From positions 1-36,000 of the forward strand of contig JAEUOX010000068.1 in assembly GCA_016790475.1 (NCBI GenBank): a DNA stretch of 36,000 bases, in the 5' to 3' direction. The stretch's first letter is position 1; every line of letters starts with the position of its first letter. Under the pieces are notes generated by a model. That model ran no database searches. It had not been told where the DNA came from and was given only the letters and a program-made list of their open reading frames with translations. The translations under genes and the position numbers were made by a program. This document shows, in pieces, positions 24,737-32,537 of the stretch. The DNA comes from Rhodoferax sp. Its GTDB lineage: Bacteria > Pseudomonadota > Gammaproteobacteria > Burkholderiales > Burkholderiaceae_C.

Positions 24737-25693
24737 ATGAAGGTCCGCTTCTGGGGCACCCGCGGATCGATTCCGGTCTCGCTGACCGCGCCGGATGTAC
24801 GCGCCAAGATCCTGCATGCGCTGGCCGGGGCGCGGGACGTCGACCTGTCGACCCCCGCAGCACGTGAAGCCTATGTGGATGCGCTGGGCTTCGACGTGGC
24901 GGGCACCTTCGGCGGGCACTCCAGCTGCGTGCAGCTGGACGTCGGGCACGCCGAGCACATCATCCTGGACCTCGGCACCGGCGTGCGGCCCCTGGGCCAG
25001 CAGATGCTGGCGCGCCACGGGCCGGCCACACCGCAGACCTACCATGTGTTCCTGTCGCACCTGCACTGGGACCACATCATGGGGCTGCCGTTCTTCACGC
25101 CGGTCTACATCCCGGGCAACCGGATCGTGATCCACAGCTGCCATGCCCATGCGGAGTTCGCACTGCGGCGCCAGCAGGCGGAGCCTTCCTTCCCGGTGCG
25201 CTTCGACCAGTTCGCCGCCCGCATCGAGTTCGACGTGATGCAGCCCGGCGTCCCCGCCCCGATCGCCGGCACCACGGTGACGGCCCATGCGCAGCGCCAT
25301 GCCGGCGACTCCTACGGCTGGCGCTTCGACGGTGGCGGCAAGTCCGTCGTCTACTCGACCGACTCCGAGCACCGGCTGGAGGACGAGGAGGAGCGCGTCG
25401 GGTTCATCCGCTTCTTCGACCAGGCGGACCTGGTCATCTTCGACGCCATGTACTCGCTGGCCGACGCGATCTCGGTCAAGGCGGACTGGGGCCACTCCAG
25501 CAACATCGTCGGCGTGGAGCTGTGCCAGGCGGCGCGGGCGCGCCGGCTGGCGATGTTCCACCATGAGCCGGGCTACAGCGATACGCAGATCGAGCGCGTG
25601 CTGCAGGAAACCCGCCGCTTCGAGGAGATCACCCGGGACGGGCATCGCCTGGAGGTGATCTCCGCCTGGGACGGTCTCGAGCTGACCCTGTGA
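24737..25693 (+). CDS. Metallo-beta-lactamase-fold hydrolase
   Basis: A 318-residue MBL-fold protein. The N-terminal MKVRFWGTRGSIPVS block is typical of a phosphodiesterase/RNase Z-like branch. Metal ligands: His108, His110, Asp112, His113 (SHLHWDHIMG), probably His188, Asp209 (YSTDSEH), and His253 or His275/276 (WGHSSN, FHHEPGY). The substrate is unknown; related proteins include cyclic-nucleotide phosphodiesterases and nucleases. It lies 9 bases after the STAS gene and overlaps the next gene as GTGA, so it is translationally coupled to the phosphatase. This suggests a signalling rather than metabolic role. Confidence 0.85.
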   Translation: MKVRFWGTRGSIPVSLTAPDVRAKILHALAGARDVDLSTPAAREAYVDALGFDVAGTFGGHSSCVQLDVGHAEHIILDLGTGVRPLGQQMLARHGPATPQTYHVFLSHLHWDHIMGLPFFTPVYIPGNRIVIHSCHAHAEFALRRQQAEPSFPVRFDQFAARIEFDVMQPGVPAPIAGTTVTAHAQRHAGDSYGWRFDGGGKSVVYSTDSEHRLEDEEERVGFIRFFDQADLVIFDAMYSLADAISVKADWGHSSNIVGVELCQAARARRLAMFHHEPGYSDTQIERVLQETRRFEEITRDGHRLEVISAWDGLELTL

Positions 25694-27930
25694 ACCGCTG
25701 GACCGCGCTGTTCGGGCGGGCCTTCCTGTACCAGCGCGGCCGCGTGGTCGCCGTGCTGTTCCTGTTGCTGTATGCGCTGCTGATGGCGCTGGCCGACGAC
25801 CTGCTGGAGCCGGCGGACGCGCCGGACCTGCGCCGGCAGGTGGCGGCCACGGTCGCCGCGCCGGTCGCCACCGCGCGGCAGTTCGTGTTCGACAGCTACC
25901 AGCGCCTGTTCCCGCGGCAGCGGCAGGCGCAGGCGGTCGCCATCGTGGGCATCGACGAGAACAGCCTCAAGGTGGTGGGCCAGTGGCCCTGGCCCCGCGA
26001 CCGGCTGGCTGCGCTGATAGACGCGATCGCGCAGCACCGGCCGGCGGCCGTGGGGCTGGACATCTATTTCCCGGAATCGGACCAGACCTCGCCGGAGCAG
26101 GCCGCGGCCCGGCTGGCGCCGGACCAGGCTGCGCTGGCCGAGGCACTGCGCGCGCTGCCGTCGCATGATGCGCGCCTGGCCAGCGCACTGCGCAGCGCGC
26201 CGAGCGTGCTGGGGGCGGCCGGATTCCAGTTCGAGACGCTGGCAACCACGGTGGGGATGCGCACTTTCGACGTGCTCCAGGACGGCGCGGATCCGCGCCC
26301 CTTCCTGCCGCACTATCCGTTCGTGCTGGCCAGCCTGCCGCCGCTGCAGGCCGCCGCGCATGGGCAGGCGCTGGTGTCGGTCGAGCCCACGGCGGTGGTC
26401 CGGCGGGTGCCGCTGCTGGCCCGCGTCGGCGCACAGGTCACGCCGTCGCTGGCGATGGAAATGCTGCGCGTGGGCTACAACCAGGGTCCGATCACCGTGG
26501 AGACGGACCGCCATGGCGTGCGCGCGGTGCGGGTCGCCGACCAGCGCTATCCCACCCAGCCCGGCGGCGACCTGTGGCTGCACTTTGCGCCCCAGCGCCA
26601 GGGCGAGAGCCACCGCAACATCTCGGCGCTGGACCTGCTGCAGGGCCGCATCGGCGCCGACGGCATCCAGGACAAGCTGGTCCTGATCGGTCTGACCGGC
26701 TCCGGCCTGAACGACCGCCGCGTGACGCCGCTGCGCGAGAGTGTGGCCGGCATCGAGATCCAGGCCCAGGTGCTGGAGAGCATGTTCGACGGCCGCCTGC
26801 TGCTGCGGCCCTGGTGGATGCCCTGGGTGGAGTGCACGCTGCTGCTGGCCGGCGGCGCGGCGATGGTCTGGGCCGCCCCGAACGGCCTGCGCCGCGCGGC
26901 CGCCGCGCGCGGCCGGCTGCGCGTACCGCCGGGTGCCTGGGTACTGCTGGCCTGTGTGGCGCTGATGCTGGCCGGGCTGTGGCTGTTCGTCCAGTGGGGT
27001 TTGCTGATGGATGGCGCGGGCCCGAGCGTCGGCTTCGCGATCCTGCTGGCCAGCCTGGTGTCGAGCTCCACGCTGGAGGTCGAGCGCGACAACCGGCGGC
27101 TGGCCCAGGAGCAGCAGCAACTGCGCGAGCAGGCCGCCCGGCTGGCGGGCGAGATGGAGGCAGCCCGGCGCATCCAGCTGGGCTCCCTGCCCAGCGCGAC
27201 GCGCGCGTTTCCCGGCGAGACGCGCTTCGCGGTCGACGCGCTGATCGAGCCGGCGCGCGAGGTCGGTGGCGATCTGTACGACTTCTTCCTGATCGACAAC
27301 CGTCGCCTGTGTTTCCTGATCGGTGATGTGTCGGGCAAGGGGGTGCCGGCCAGTCTGTTCATGGCGGTCACCAAGGCGCTGGCACGCAGCTTCGCGACGC
27401 GCCTGGCGGGCGGCCCGGCCGAGATCGTCTCGGCGGCCAACCGCGATCTCTCGCGCGAGAACGTCGAGACGCTGTTCGTCACGCTGCTGCTGGGTGTGCT
27501 GGACGTCGAATCCGGCCGGCTGGAGCTGGTCAATGCCGGCCATGACGGCCCCTGGCGCCTGGGCGCGGACGGCGGGCTGCAGCAGCTGGTGGGCAGCGCG
27601 ACCGACGGCGGGCCGCCGCTGTGCATGGTGGAGGATTTCGACTACGGCGTGCAGCACCTGCAACTGCAGCCCGGTGACCGCCTGTGCATGGTGACCGACG
27701 GCATCACCGAGGCCGCGAACGCGGCGCAGGAGCTCTACGGGAGCCGCCGCCTGCACGATGCGCTGGCCGTGCTGGACAGCAGGGCCGAGGCGCACGGCAT
27801 CACGCAGCAGGTGCGGCAGGATGTCGGCCGCTTCGTGGCAGGGGCGGAGCCCTCGGACGACCTGGCCATCCTGGTGCTGCACTGGAAGGGGCCGGGTGCC
27901 CCGGCCGCCGGCCCGCTCAGCGCAGGTTGA
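25690..27930 (+). CDS. CHASE2-domain membrane PP2C (SpoIIE/RsbU-type) phosphatase
   Basis: A 746-residue sensor phosphatase. TM1 is about 19-36. An extracytoplasmic CHASE2 domain follows (about 55-375; AIVGIDENSL, WPWPRDRLAALID, GLDIYFPESD, KLVLIGLTGSGLNDRR). Three more TM helices lie at about 379-396, 416-435 and 444-462, then a coiled coil (465-500), then SpoIIE-type PP2C (about 510-732). Metal-binding acids are present: Asp528 (VGGDLYDFF), Asp546 (IGDVSGKG), Asp670-Gly671 (VTDGITEA) and Asp723-Asp724 (SDDLAILV). It should dephosphorylate the upstream STAS protein in response to an envelope signal. The start is a GTG overlapping the MBL stop. The 3' end overlaps the convergent OmpA-like gene by 14 bases. 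Confidence 0.93.
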   Translation: MNRWTALFGRAFLYQRGRVVAVLFLLLYALLMALADDLLEPADAPDLRRQVAATVAAPVATARQFVFDSYQRLFPRQRQAQAVAIVGIDENSLKVVGQWPWPRDRLAALIDAIAQHRPAAVGLDIYFPESDQTSPEQAAARLAPDQAALAEALRALPSHDARLASALRSAPSVLGAAGFQFETLATTVGMRTFDVLQDGADPRPFLPHYPFVLASLPPLQAAAHGQALVSVEPTAVVRRVPLLARVGAQVTPSLAMEMLRVGYNQGPITVETDRHGVRAVRVADQRYPTQPGGDLWLHFAPQRQGESHRNISALDLLQGRIGADGIQDKLVLIGLTGSGLNDRRVTPLRESVAGIEIQAQVLESMFDGRLLLRPWWMPWVECTLLLAGGAAMVWAAPNGLRRAAAARGRLRVPPGAWVLLACVALMLAGLWLFVQWGLLMDGAGPSVGFAILLASLVSSSTLEVERDNRRLAQEQQQLREQAARLAGEMEAARRIQLGSLPSATRAFPGETRFAVDALIEPAREVGGDLYDFFLIDNRRLCFLIGDVSGKGVPASLFMAVTKALARSFATRLAGGPAEIVSAANRDLSRENVETLFVTLLLGVLDVESGRLELVNAGHDGPWRLGADGGLQQLVGSATDGGPPLCMVEDFDYGVQHLQLQPGDRLCMVTDGITEAANAAQELYGSRRLHDALAVLDSRAEAHGITQQVRQDVGRFVAGAEPSDDLAILVLHWKGPGAPAAGPLSAG

Positions 27931-28510
27931 TCTCGACGCGGCGGTTCTGCGCCTCGGGCACTTCGTCGGCGGTGGGTACCAGCGGCTCGCGTTCGCCGCG
28001 GCCGGCGATCTCGAGCACCAGCGGGCGGATGCCGGCCTGCAGGATCAGATCGCGCACGGTCTGCGCGCGTTGCAGCGACAGCTGGTCATTGGATTCCAGC
28101 GTGCCCACGCGATCCGTGTGACCGATCACGGTGACCTCGGCCGCCGGGAAATCCGCCATCGCGGCGCGCAGCTTGTCCAGTGTCGGCTGGAACACCGGCG
28201 CGATGTCGACCGCCGAGCCGAACTCGAAGAACACCGTGAACGACACCGGCGCAGCCGGCCGGGCAGCCAGCATGCTGCCGTAAAGCTGCGCGACCTGCGC
28301 GGCGTCGGTGGCATTGGCCTGCAGCGTGCCCAGGCGGTTCACGCTGGCGCTGCCGTAGGCCGTCGCGACCCGCTGTTCCTGGCCCTCGGCGCGGACGATG
28401 ACCTCGCCGGTCTTGCCGTCGGCGTCGGGCAGCAGCACGACACGGCTGGTGGGCTGGGTCTGGAAGACGGCGATGGCCAAGCCGACCAGGCCCACGACAA
28501 GCAAACCCAT
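27917..28510 (-). CDS. OmpA-like peptidoglycan-binding protein with N-terminal anchor
   Basis: A 197-residue protein with one N-terminal membrane helix (about 1-16), a middle region and a C-terminal OmpA domain (about 90-197). Seen: VFFEFGSAVDIAPVFQPTL, VTVIGHTDRVG, LSLQRAQTVRDLIL, GRGEREP and QNRRVEINL. The Asp and Arg of the diaminopimelate-binding pattern are present. It would link inner membrane and cell wall. It follows fecR by 12 bases on the minus strand, with AGGAG before the ATG, and is convergent to the CHASE2 phosphatase. Confidence 0.88.
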   Translation of the reverse strand: MGLLVVGLVGLAIAVFQTQPTSRVVLLPDADGKTGEVIVRAEGQEQRVATAYGSASVNRLGTLQANATDAAQVAQLYGSMLAARPAAPVSFTVFFEFGSAVDIAPVFQPTLDKLRAAMADFPAAEVTVIGHTDRVGTLESNDQLSLQRAQTVRDLILQAGIRPLVLEIAGRGEREPLVPTADEVPEAQNRRVEINLR

Positions 28511-28522
28511 GGAGTGATGCTC

Positions 28523-28969
28523 CTACTGGCCGGCGTCGATGAGGAAGGTGGTGCCGCGCACGCCGAGCGTCATGCCGGGCGCCGAGAAGCTCACGTTGCC
28601 CGGCGAGGCCTTGGCGATCTTGCCGGAGCTGACCGACAGCGTGCCGCGTCGCACGCTGGCATCGATCGCGCCGGCATGCGTCGTGCTGTCGAACGCGAAC
28701 TTGTTCAGCTCGACGCGGGAATTCGGCCCGGCGGACAGGATGGTGTTGTCGCGCAGCGTGATGCCAACCACGCCGTCCGCGCCGGTGAGCACCGCGTCCG
28801 CGGCATAGATCTGTGTGCCGACCGGCGCCGCAAGCTTCTGTCCGGCCCGCTCGATCGTCACGCTGCCCTTGCTGGTCTTGACGGTGCCGGCCTCGCCGGC
28901 GGCCCACAGCGCGCCGGCGCCCCCCAGGCCGAGGGACACTGCACACAGGAGTCGGGCAAGGGCCTGCAT
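28523..28969 (-). CDS. Periplasmic FecR-domain protein
   Basis: A 148-residue protein with a signal peptide (MQALARLLCAVSLGLGGAGA, cut near residue 24) and a FecR domain. Seen: GSVTIERAGQKLAAPVGTQI, DAVLTGADGVVGITLRDNT, SRVELNKFAF and VRRGTLSVSSGKI ending VRGTTFLIDAGQ. It is much shorter than true FecR anti-sigma proteins and lacks their cytoplasmic part, so it is a stand-alone periplasmic module of the type often found next to CHASE2 sensors. GGAGG lies before the ATG. The start is 37 bases from the divergent RsbW-like gene. Confidence 0.87.
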   Translation of the reverse strand: MQALARLLCAVSLGLGGAGALWAAGEAGTVKTSKGSVTIERAGQKLAAPVGTQIYAADAVLTGADGVVGITLRDNTILSAGPNSRVELNKFAFDSTTHAGAIDASVRRGTLSVSSGKIAKASPGNVSFSAPGMTLGVRGTTFLIDAGQ

Positions 28970-29006
28970 TTGATCTGCCTCCGTTTGGCTGTTCTAATTC
29001 GCCGAG

Positions 29007-29441
29007 ATGGCGCCGAAAACACTATACAGCTTCCCCGCGCGAATGGAATCCCTGCCGGCGCTGCTGCAGGCGCTGCGTCAGGACGCCGCCGCCGCCCCCG
29101 AGGACGTCGTGCTGCGGGCCCAGACCGCCCTGGAGGAACTGCTGACCAACAGCGTCACGCATGGCCATGCGTCCGCGCAGACCGGCAGCCAGGTGGGCCT
29201 GTCCGTGCGCTGCCACGGCGGCGCCGTCTACCTGCGTTATGAAGATGATCTGGCGGCGTTCGACCCGGCCGACAAGCTCCGCGAGGCATTGCAACGCACC
29301 GAGAACCCGCTGGACCAGCGGCCGCCGGGCGGCCTCGGCCTGCTGATGGTCTACCGGCTGGCCGACGAGTTCCGCTACGCCCGGGACGGCGAGCGCAACT
29401 GCCTGGACCTGGCCTTCCAGGTGCGGCCGGTCGTGTCCTGA
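29007..29441 (+). CDS. RsbW/SpoIIAB-like serine kinase (HATPase_c)
   Basis: A 144-residue GHKL ATPase. N-box: ALEELLTNSVTHGH (Glu43/44, Asn48, His52). A D-x-F-D-like segment (DDLAAFDP, 80-87) and the G-box PPGGLGLLMVYRLAD (107-120) follow. This is the switch kinase type that phosphorylates STAS antagonists and sequesters a sigma factor or other target. It is on the same strand as the STAS, MBL and phosphatase genes but separated from them by fecR and ompA in the opposite direction. No sigma factor gene is present, so the output may be another protein or encoded elsewhere. Confidence 0.87.
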   Translation: MAPKTLYSFPARMESLPALLQALRQDAAAAPEDVVLRAQTALEELLTNSVTHGHASAQTGSQVGLSVRCHGGAVYLRYEDDLAAFDPADKLREALQRTENPLDQRPPGGLGLLMVYRLADEFRYARDGERNCLDLAFQVRPVVS

Positions 29442-29451
29442 GCCGGGCCGC

Positions 29452-30450
29452 TCAGTCGACCTTTGCGCCGGAGGCCTTGACCGGCTTCTCGTACTTGGCG
29501 AGTTCAGCCGCCATGAAGCTGCCGAACTGCTCCGGCGTCGTGGGCACCGGCTCGGCCATCAGGCCGGCGAAGCGGCTGCGGGCCTCCGGGCTGTTCAGCG
29601 CGGCCACGAAAGCCTGGTTGAGCCGGGCCACCACGTCGCGCGGTGTGCCGGCCGGTGCGACCAACCCCCACCACGTGTCCACCGCGAAGCCCTTGTAGGT
29701 GTCGCTGACCGGCTCGACGTCCGGCAGGGCCGGGCTGCGCTGCGCGGTCGTGACCGCCAGTGCGCGCAGCTTGCCGGAGCGGATGTTCGCGGCCGCGGTC
29801 GCCAGGTTGTCGAAGTTGAAGTCCACCTGGCCCGACAGCAGCGCCAACTGCGCCGGGTTGCCGCCGTTGTAGGGGATGTGCACCGCGAAGATGCCGGCCT
29901 GCGCCTTGAACATCTCGCCGGCCAGATGGCCGCCGCTGCCATTGCCACCGGAGCCGTAGTTCAGCCGCCCCGGGTGGGCCTTGGCATAGCGGACCAGATC
30001 GGCCAGCGTGCGGATGCCGAGCCGGTTTGCGGTGTCGGTGTTCATGACCAGCACGTTCGGTACGCGGACCATCTGCGTGATCGGCGCGAAGTCGCGCACC
30101 GCGTCGTAGGGCATCTTGCTGAACAGCCAGGGATTGATCGCGTGCGTGGCCAGTGCCGAGATGCCGATCGTCAGGCCGTCGGGCGCGGCCTTGGCGACCA
30201 GGTCGGTGCCGATGTTGCCGCCGCCGCCCGGGCGGTTCTCGATGACCACGGTGCCCAGGCTGTCGCGCACGCGCTCGGCCAGCACGCGCGCCGTCACGTC
30301 GATCGGGCCGCCGGGCGCATAAGGCACGATCAGCCGGATCGGCGCGCCGCCGCCGGACTGTGCGGCGGCTGTCAGCGGCGCGAGGCCGGTGGCCGCGAGG
30401 GCCAGGCCGCCGCCCAGGCGGTGCAGGAATTGGCGCTTGTTCAGGGACAT
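29452..30450 (-). CDS. Bug/TctC-family periplasmic solute-binding protein
   Basis: A 332-residue tripartite tricarboxylate transporter receptor. The signal peptide is MSLNKRQFLHRLGGGLALAA through AAAQ. Mature landmarks: IRLIVPYAPGGPIDVTARVL, VIENRPGGGGNIGTDLVAKA, PDGLTIGISA, HIPYNGGNPAQLALLSGQVD and GLVAPAGTPRDVV. These receptors bind carboxylates or amides with two ordered waters. No TctA/TctB membrane genes are adjacent, the usual orphan state of the expanded Bug family in Burkholderiales. It follows the second Bug gene by 22 bases. Confidence 0.9.
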   Translation of the reverse strand: MSLNKRQFLHRLGGGLALAATGLAPLTAAAQSGGGAPIRLIVPYAPGGPIDVTARVLAERVRDSLGTVVIENRPGGGGNIGTDLVAKAAPDGLTIGISALATHAINPWLFSKMPYDAVRDFAPITQMVRVPNVLVMNTDTANRLGIRTLADLVRYAKAHPGRLNYGSGGNGSGGHLAGEMFKAQAGIFAVHIPYNGGNPAQLALLSGQVDFNFDNLATAAANIRSGKLRALAVTTAQRSPALPDVEPVSDTYKGFAVDTWWGLVAPAGTPRDVVARLNQAFVAALNSPEARSRFAGLMAEPVPTTPEQFGSFMAAELAKYEKPVKASGAKVD

Positions 30451-30472
30451 CGGAGGGTCTCCAGGGGCGGGG

Positions 30473-31468
30473 TCAGTCCAGACGGGCGCCGGTGCGGCGG
30501 ATCACCGGCTCCCATTTCGCGGCCTCGTCGGCCATCAGCTTGGCGAACTGCTCGGGCGTGCCGCCGGCCGGATCCAGACCGGCGGCCTTCAGGCGCTCGC
30601 GCACCTGCGGGTCGTTCATCGCGGCATTCATCGCCGCGTTGAGGCGGTCGACGATCGGGCGCGGCGTGCCGGCGGCCACCAGGATGCCGTTCCAGGCGAT
30701 GGCCTCGAAGCCCTGCAGTTCCTTCAGGCCGCTTTCGGCGACCGTCGGCACACCTGGCGTCAGCGGGTAGCGCTGCGCGCCGGTGACCGCGATCGCCTTC
30801 ATGCGGCCGGCCGCGATGTGCGGTGTCACGACGGTGGGCACGGTCGCCAGGATCTGGCTGTCGCCGCTGGCGGTGGACAGCACGGCCGGCGGCCCGCCAT
30901 TGAACGGGATATGCACGGCGAACGTGTTCGTCAGCGCCTTCACATACTCCATCGTCAGGTGCGACGAACTGCCGTTGCCCACCGACGCGAAGTTGTACTT
31001 GCCCGGATTCGCCCGCAGCACCTCGACTAGCTCCTTCATCGTGCTGGCCGGGAAGCCGGCATGCACCGCGATCAGGTTCGGCTGCGAGGTGGTCAGCACC
31101 ACCGGCTGCAGGTCCTTGGCCGGGTTGTAGGGCAGCTTGCTATACAGGAAGGGCGCGTAAGCCAGCGGCCCGTTGAAGGACATGAGCCAGGTGTGGCCGT
31201 CCGGCGCGCTCTTGGCGACCTCATTGGTGCCCTGGGTGCCGCCGGCGCCGGCGCGGTTCTCGATGACGATCGGCTGGCCCAGGCTGTCCTTCAGCTTGTC
31301 CTGCATTGCACGGGCGATCACGTCCAGCGAGGAGCCGGCCGGTGCGACGACGATCCAGCGGATCGGCTTGGACGGAAAGGCCTGGGCCCAGAGGTTGCCG
31401 GTGGCGGTGGCGGCGGCCAGCGCCAGGGCGGCGAGGCGCAGGAGGGCAGGGCGGCGGTGCAGTGTCAT
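30473..31468 (-). CDS. Second Bug/TctC-family solute-binding protein
   Basis: A 331-residue paralogue. The signal peptide is MTLHRRPALLRLAALALAAA through LWAQA. Landmarks: GQPIVIENRAGAGGTQGTNE, APDGHTWLMSFNGPLA, HIPFNGGPPAVLSTASGD and GILVAAGTPRPIVDRL. The first ligand loop is VVAPAGSSLDVIARAM rather than VPYAPGGPIDV, so ligand preference may differ from its neighbour. I use the ATG at 31468, which overlaps the upstream reductase stop as ATGA, and reject the long upstream extension of the frame, which is antisense/out of frame to the reductase. Confidence 0.9.
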   Translation of the reverse strand: MTLHRRPALLRLAALALAAATATGNLWAQAFPSKPIRWIVVAPAGSSLDVIARAMQDKLKDSLGQPIVIENRAGAGGTQGTNEVAKSAPDGHTWLMSFNGPLAYAPFLYSKLPYNPAKDLQPVVLTTSQPNLIAVHAGFPASTMKELVEVLRANPGKYNFASVGNGSSSHLTMEYVKALTNTFAVHIPFNGGPPAVLSTASGDSQILATVPTVVTPHIAAGRMKAIAVTGAQRYPLTPGVPTVAESGLKELQGFEAIAWNGILVAAGTPRPIVDRLNAAMNAAMNDPQVRERLKAAGLDPAGGTPEQFAKLMADEAAKWEPVIRRTGARLD

Positions 31469-32493
31469 GGTGTGGCCTTGTCTGCTTCGGTGGTGAAGGC
31501 GTCTGCGAAGAATTCCTCCTCGGCCAGGCCGGCGAGCTCGCTGAAGTCGCGGCGGGCGGAGTCGACGACGATCGGGGCGCCGCAGGCATAGACCTGGTAG
31601 CCGGAGAGGTCGGGCAGGTCCTCCAGCACGGCACGGTGAACGAAGCCGGTGCGGCCGGTCCAGCCGTCTTCCGGCAGCGCGTCGGAGATGACCGGCACAT
31701 AACGCAGGTGCGGCATCTCCGCCAGGCGCTCGCGCACCCAGGCGTCCATGTACAGGTCCTCCGGGCGGCGGCCGCCCCAGTACAGCGTGGCGGGGCGCTG
31801 GATGCCCTGGAACTGCATGTGCTCGATCAGCGCCTTGATCGGCGCGAAGCCGGTGCCGGAGGCCAGCAGCACGATCGGCCGCTCGGAGTCCTCGCGCAGG
31901 AAGAAGCTGCCGTACGGGCCCTCGATGCGCTGGATCTCCTTTTCCTTCATGACGTTGAAGACGTGGTCGGTGAACTTGCCGCCCGGCATGTGCCGGATGT
32001 GCAGCTCCAGGCCGGGGCCGTTGTGCGGCGCGTTCGCCATCGAGTAGCTGCGCCGGGAGCCGTCGCGCAGCAGGAACTCGACGTACTGGCCTGGCCGGTA
32101 GTTGAACGGATCGTTGGCCGGCAACTGCAGCCGCAGCAGGATCACGTCGTGCGACTTGCGCTCCAGGCTGCTGACGCGGGCGGGCATCTTGCGGATCGGG
32201 AAGGCACCGGCTTCGGTGACCTGGCGCGACTCGAGCACGACATCGCTGTGGGCCACGCCGCAGCAGGTCAGCACGAAGCCCTGGGCTTCCTCGTCGCTGC
32301 TGAGCGCCTTGCTCTGGTGCGGGCCGTGCACCACCGTGCCGGAGATCTTGCGGCATTTGCAGGAGCCGCAGGCCCCATCCTTGCAGCCGTAGGGCAGCCC
32401 GATGCCCTGGCGGATGCCCGCGGTCAGCATGGCCTCGCCCGGGTCGGCGGTGAAACTCCGGCCGCTGGGCTGGATGGAAATCTGGAAACTCAT
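31465..32493 (-). CDS. 2Fe-2S ferredoxin/FAD/NAD reductase (AscD-like)
   Basis: A 342-residue oxidoreductase of the CDP-6-deoxy-delta-3,4-glucoseen reductase-like group. The plant-type ferredoxin domain comes first: Cys37, Cys42, Cys45 and Cys77 (YGCKDGACGSCKC, VLTCCG). The FAD domain has RSYSMANAP. The NAD domain has LASGTGFAPIKALIEH and QVYACGAP. It moves electrons from NAD(P)H to a partner oxygenase or dehydratase; the partner is not identifiable here. I chose the ATG at 32493 (GAGG about 12 bases before it). It is coupled to the downstream Bug gene by a 4-base overlap and divergent from an epimerase-like gene by 44 bases. Confidence 0.88.
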   Translation of the reverse strand: MSFQISIQPSGRSFTADPGEAMLTAGIRQGIGLPYGCKDGACGSCKCRKISGTVVHGPHQSKALSSDEEAQGFVLTCCGVAHSDVVLESRQVTEAGAFPIRKMPARVSSLERKSHDVILLRLQLPANDPFNYRPGQYVEFLLRDGSRRSYSMANAPHNGPGLELHIRHMPGGKFTDHVFNVMKEKEIQRIEGPYGSFFLREDSERPIVLLASGTGFAPIKALIEHMQFQGIQRPATLYWGGRRPEDLYMDAWVRERLAEMPHLRYVPVISDALPEDGWTGRTGFVHRAVLEDLPDLSGYQVYACGAPIVVDSARRDFSELAGLAEEEFFADAFTTEADKATP

Positions 32494-32537
32494 CTTTTCG
32501 TTATCCTCGCGGGGTCCGCTTTGCGCAGCCCTCGATT

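Noticed and set aside
25573-27882. A 769-codon minus-strand frame opposite the CHASE2 phosphatase
   Set aside because: Gln/His/Arg-rich shadow, no domains. The plus strand has complete CHASE2 and PP2C motifs.
31469-32356. Upstream extension of the second Bug receptor frame
   Set aside because: It is an alternative frame of the reductase gene. The receptor signal peptide begins at the ATG overlapping the reductase stop.
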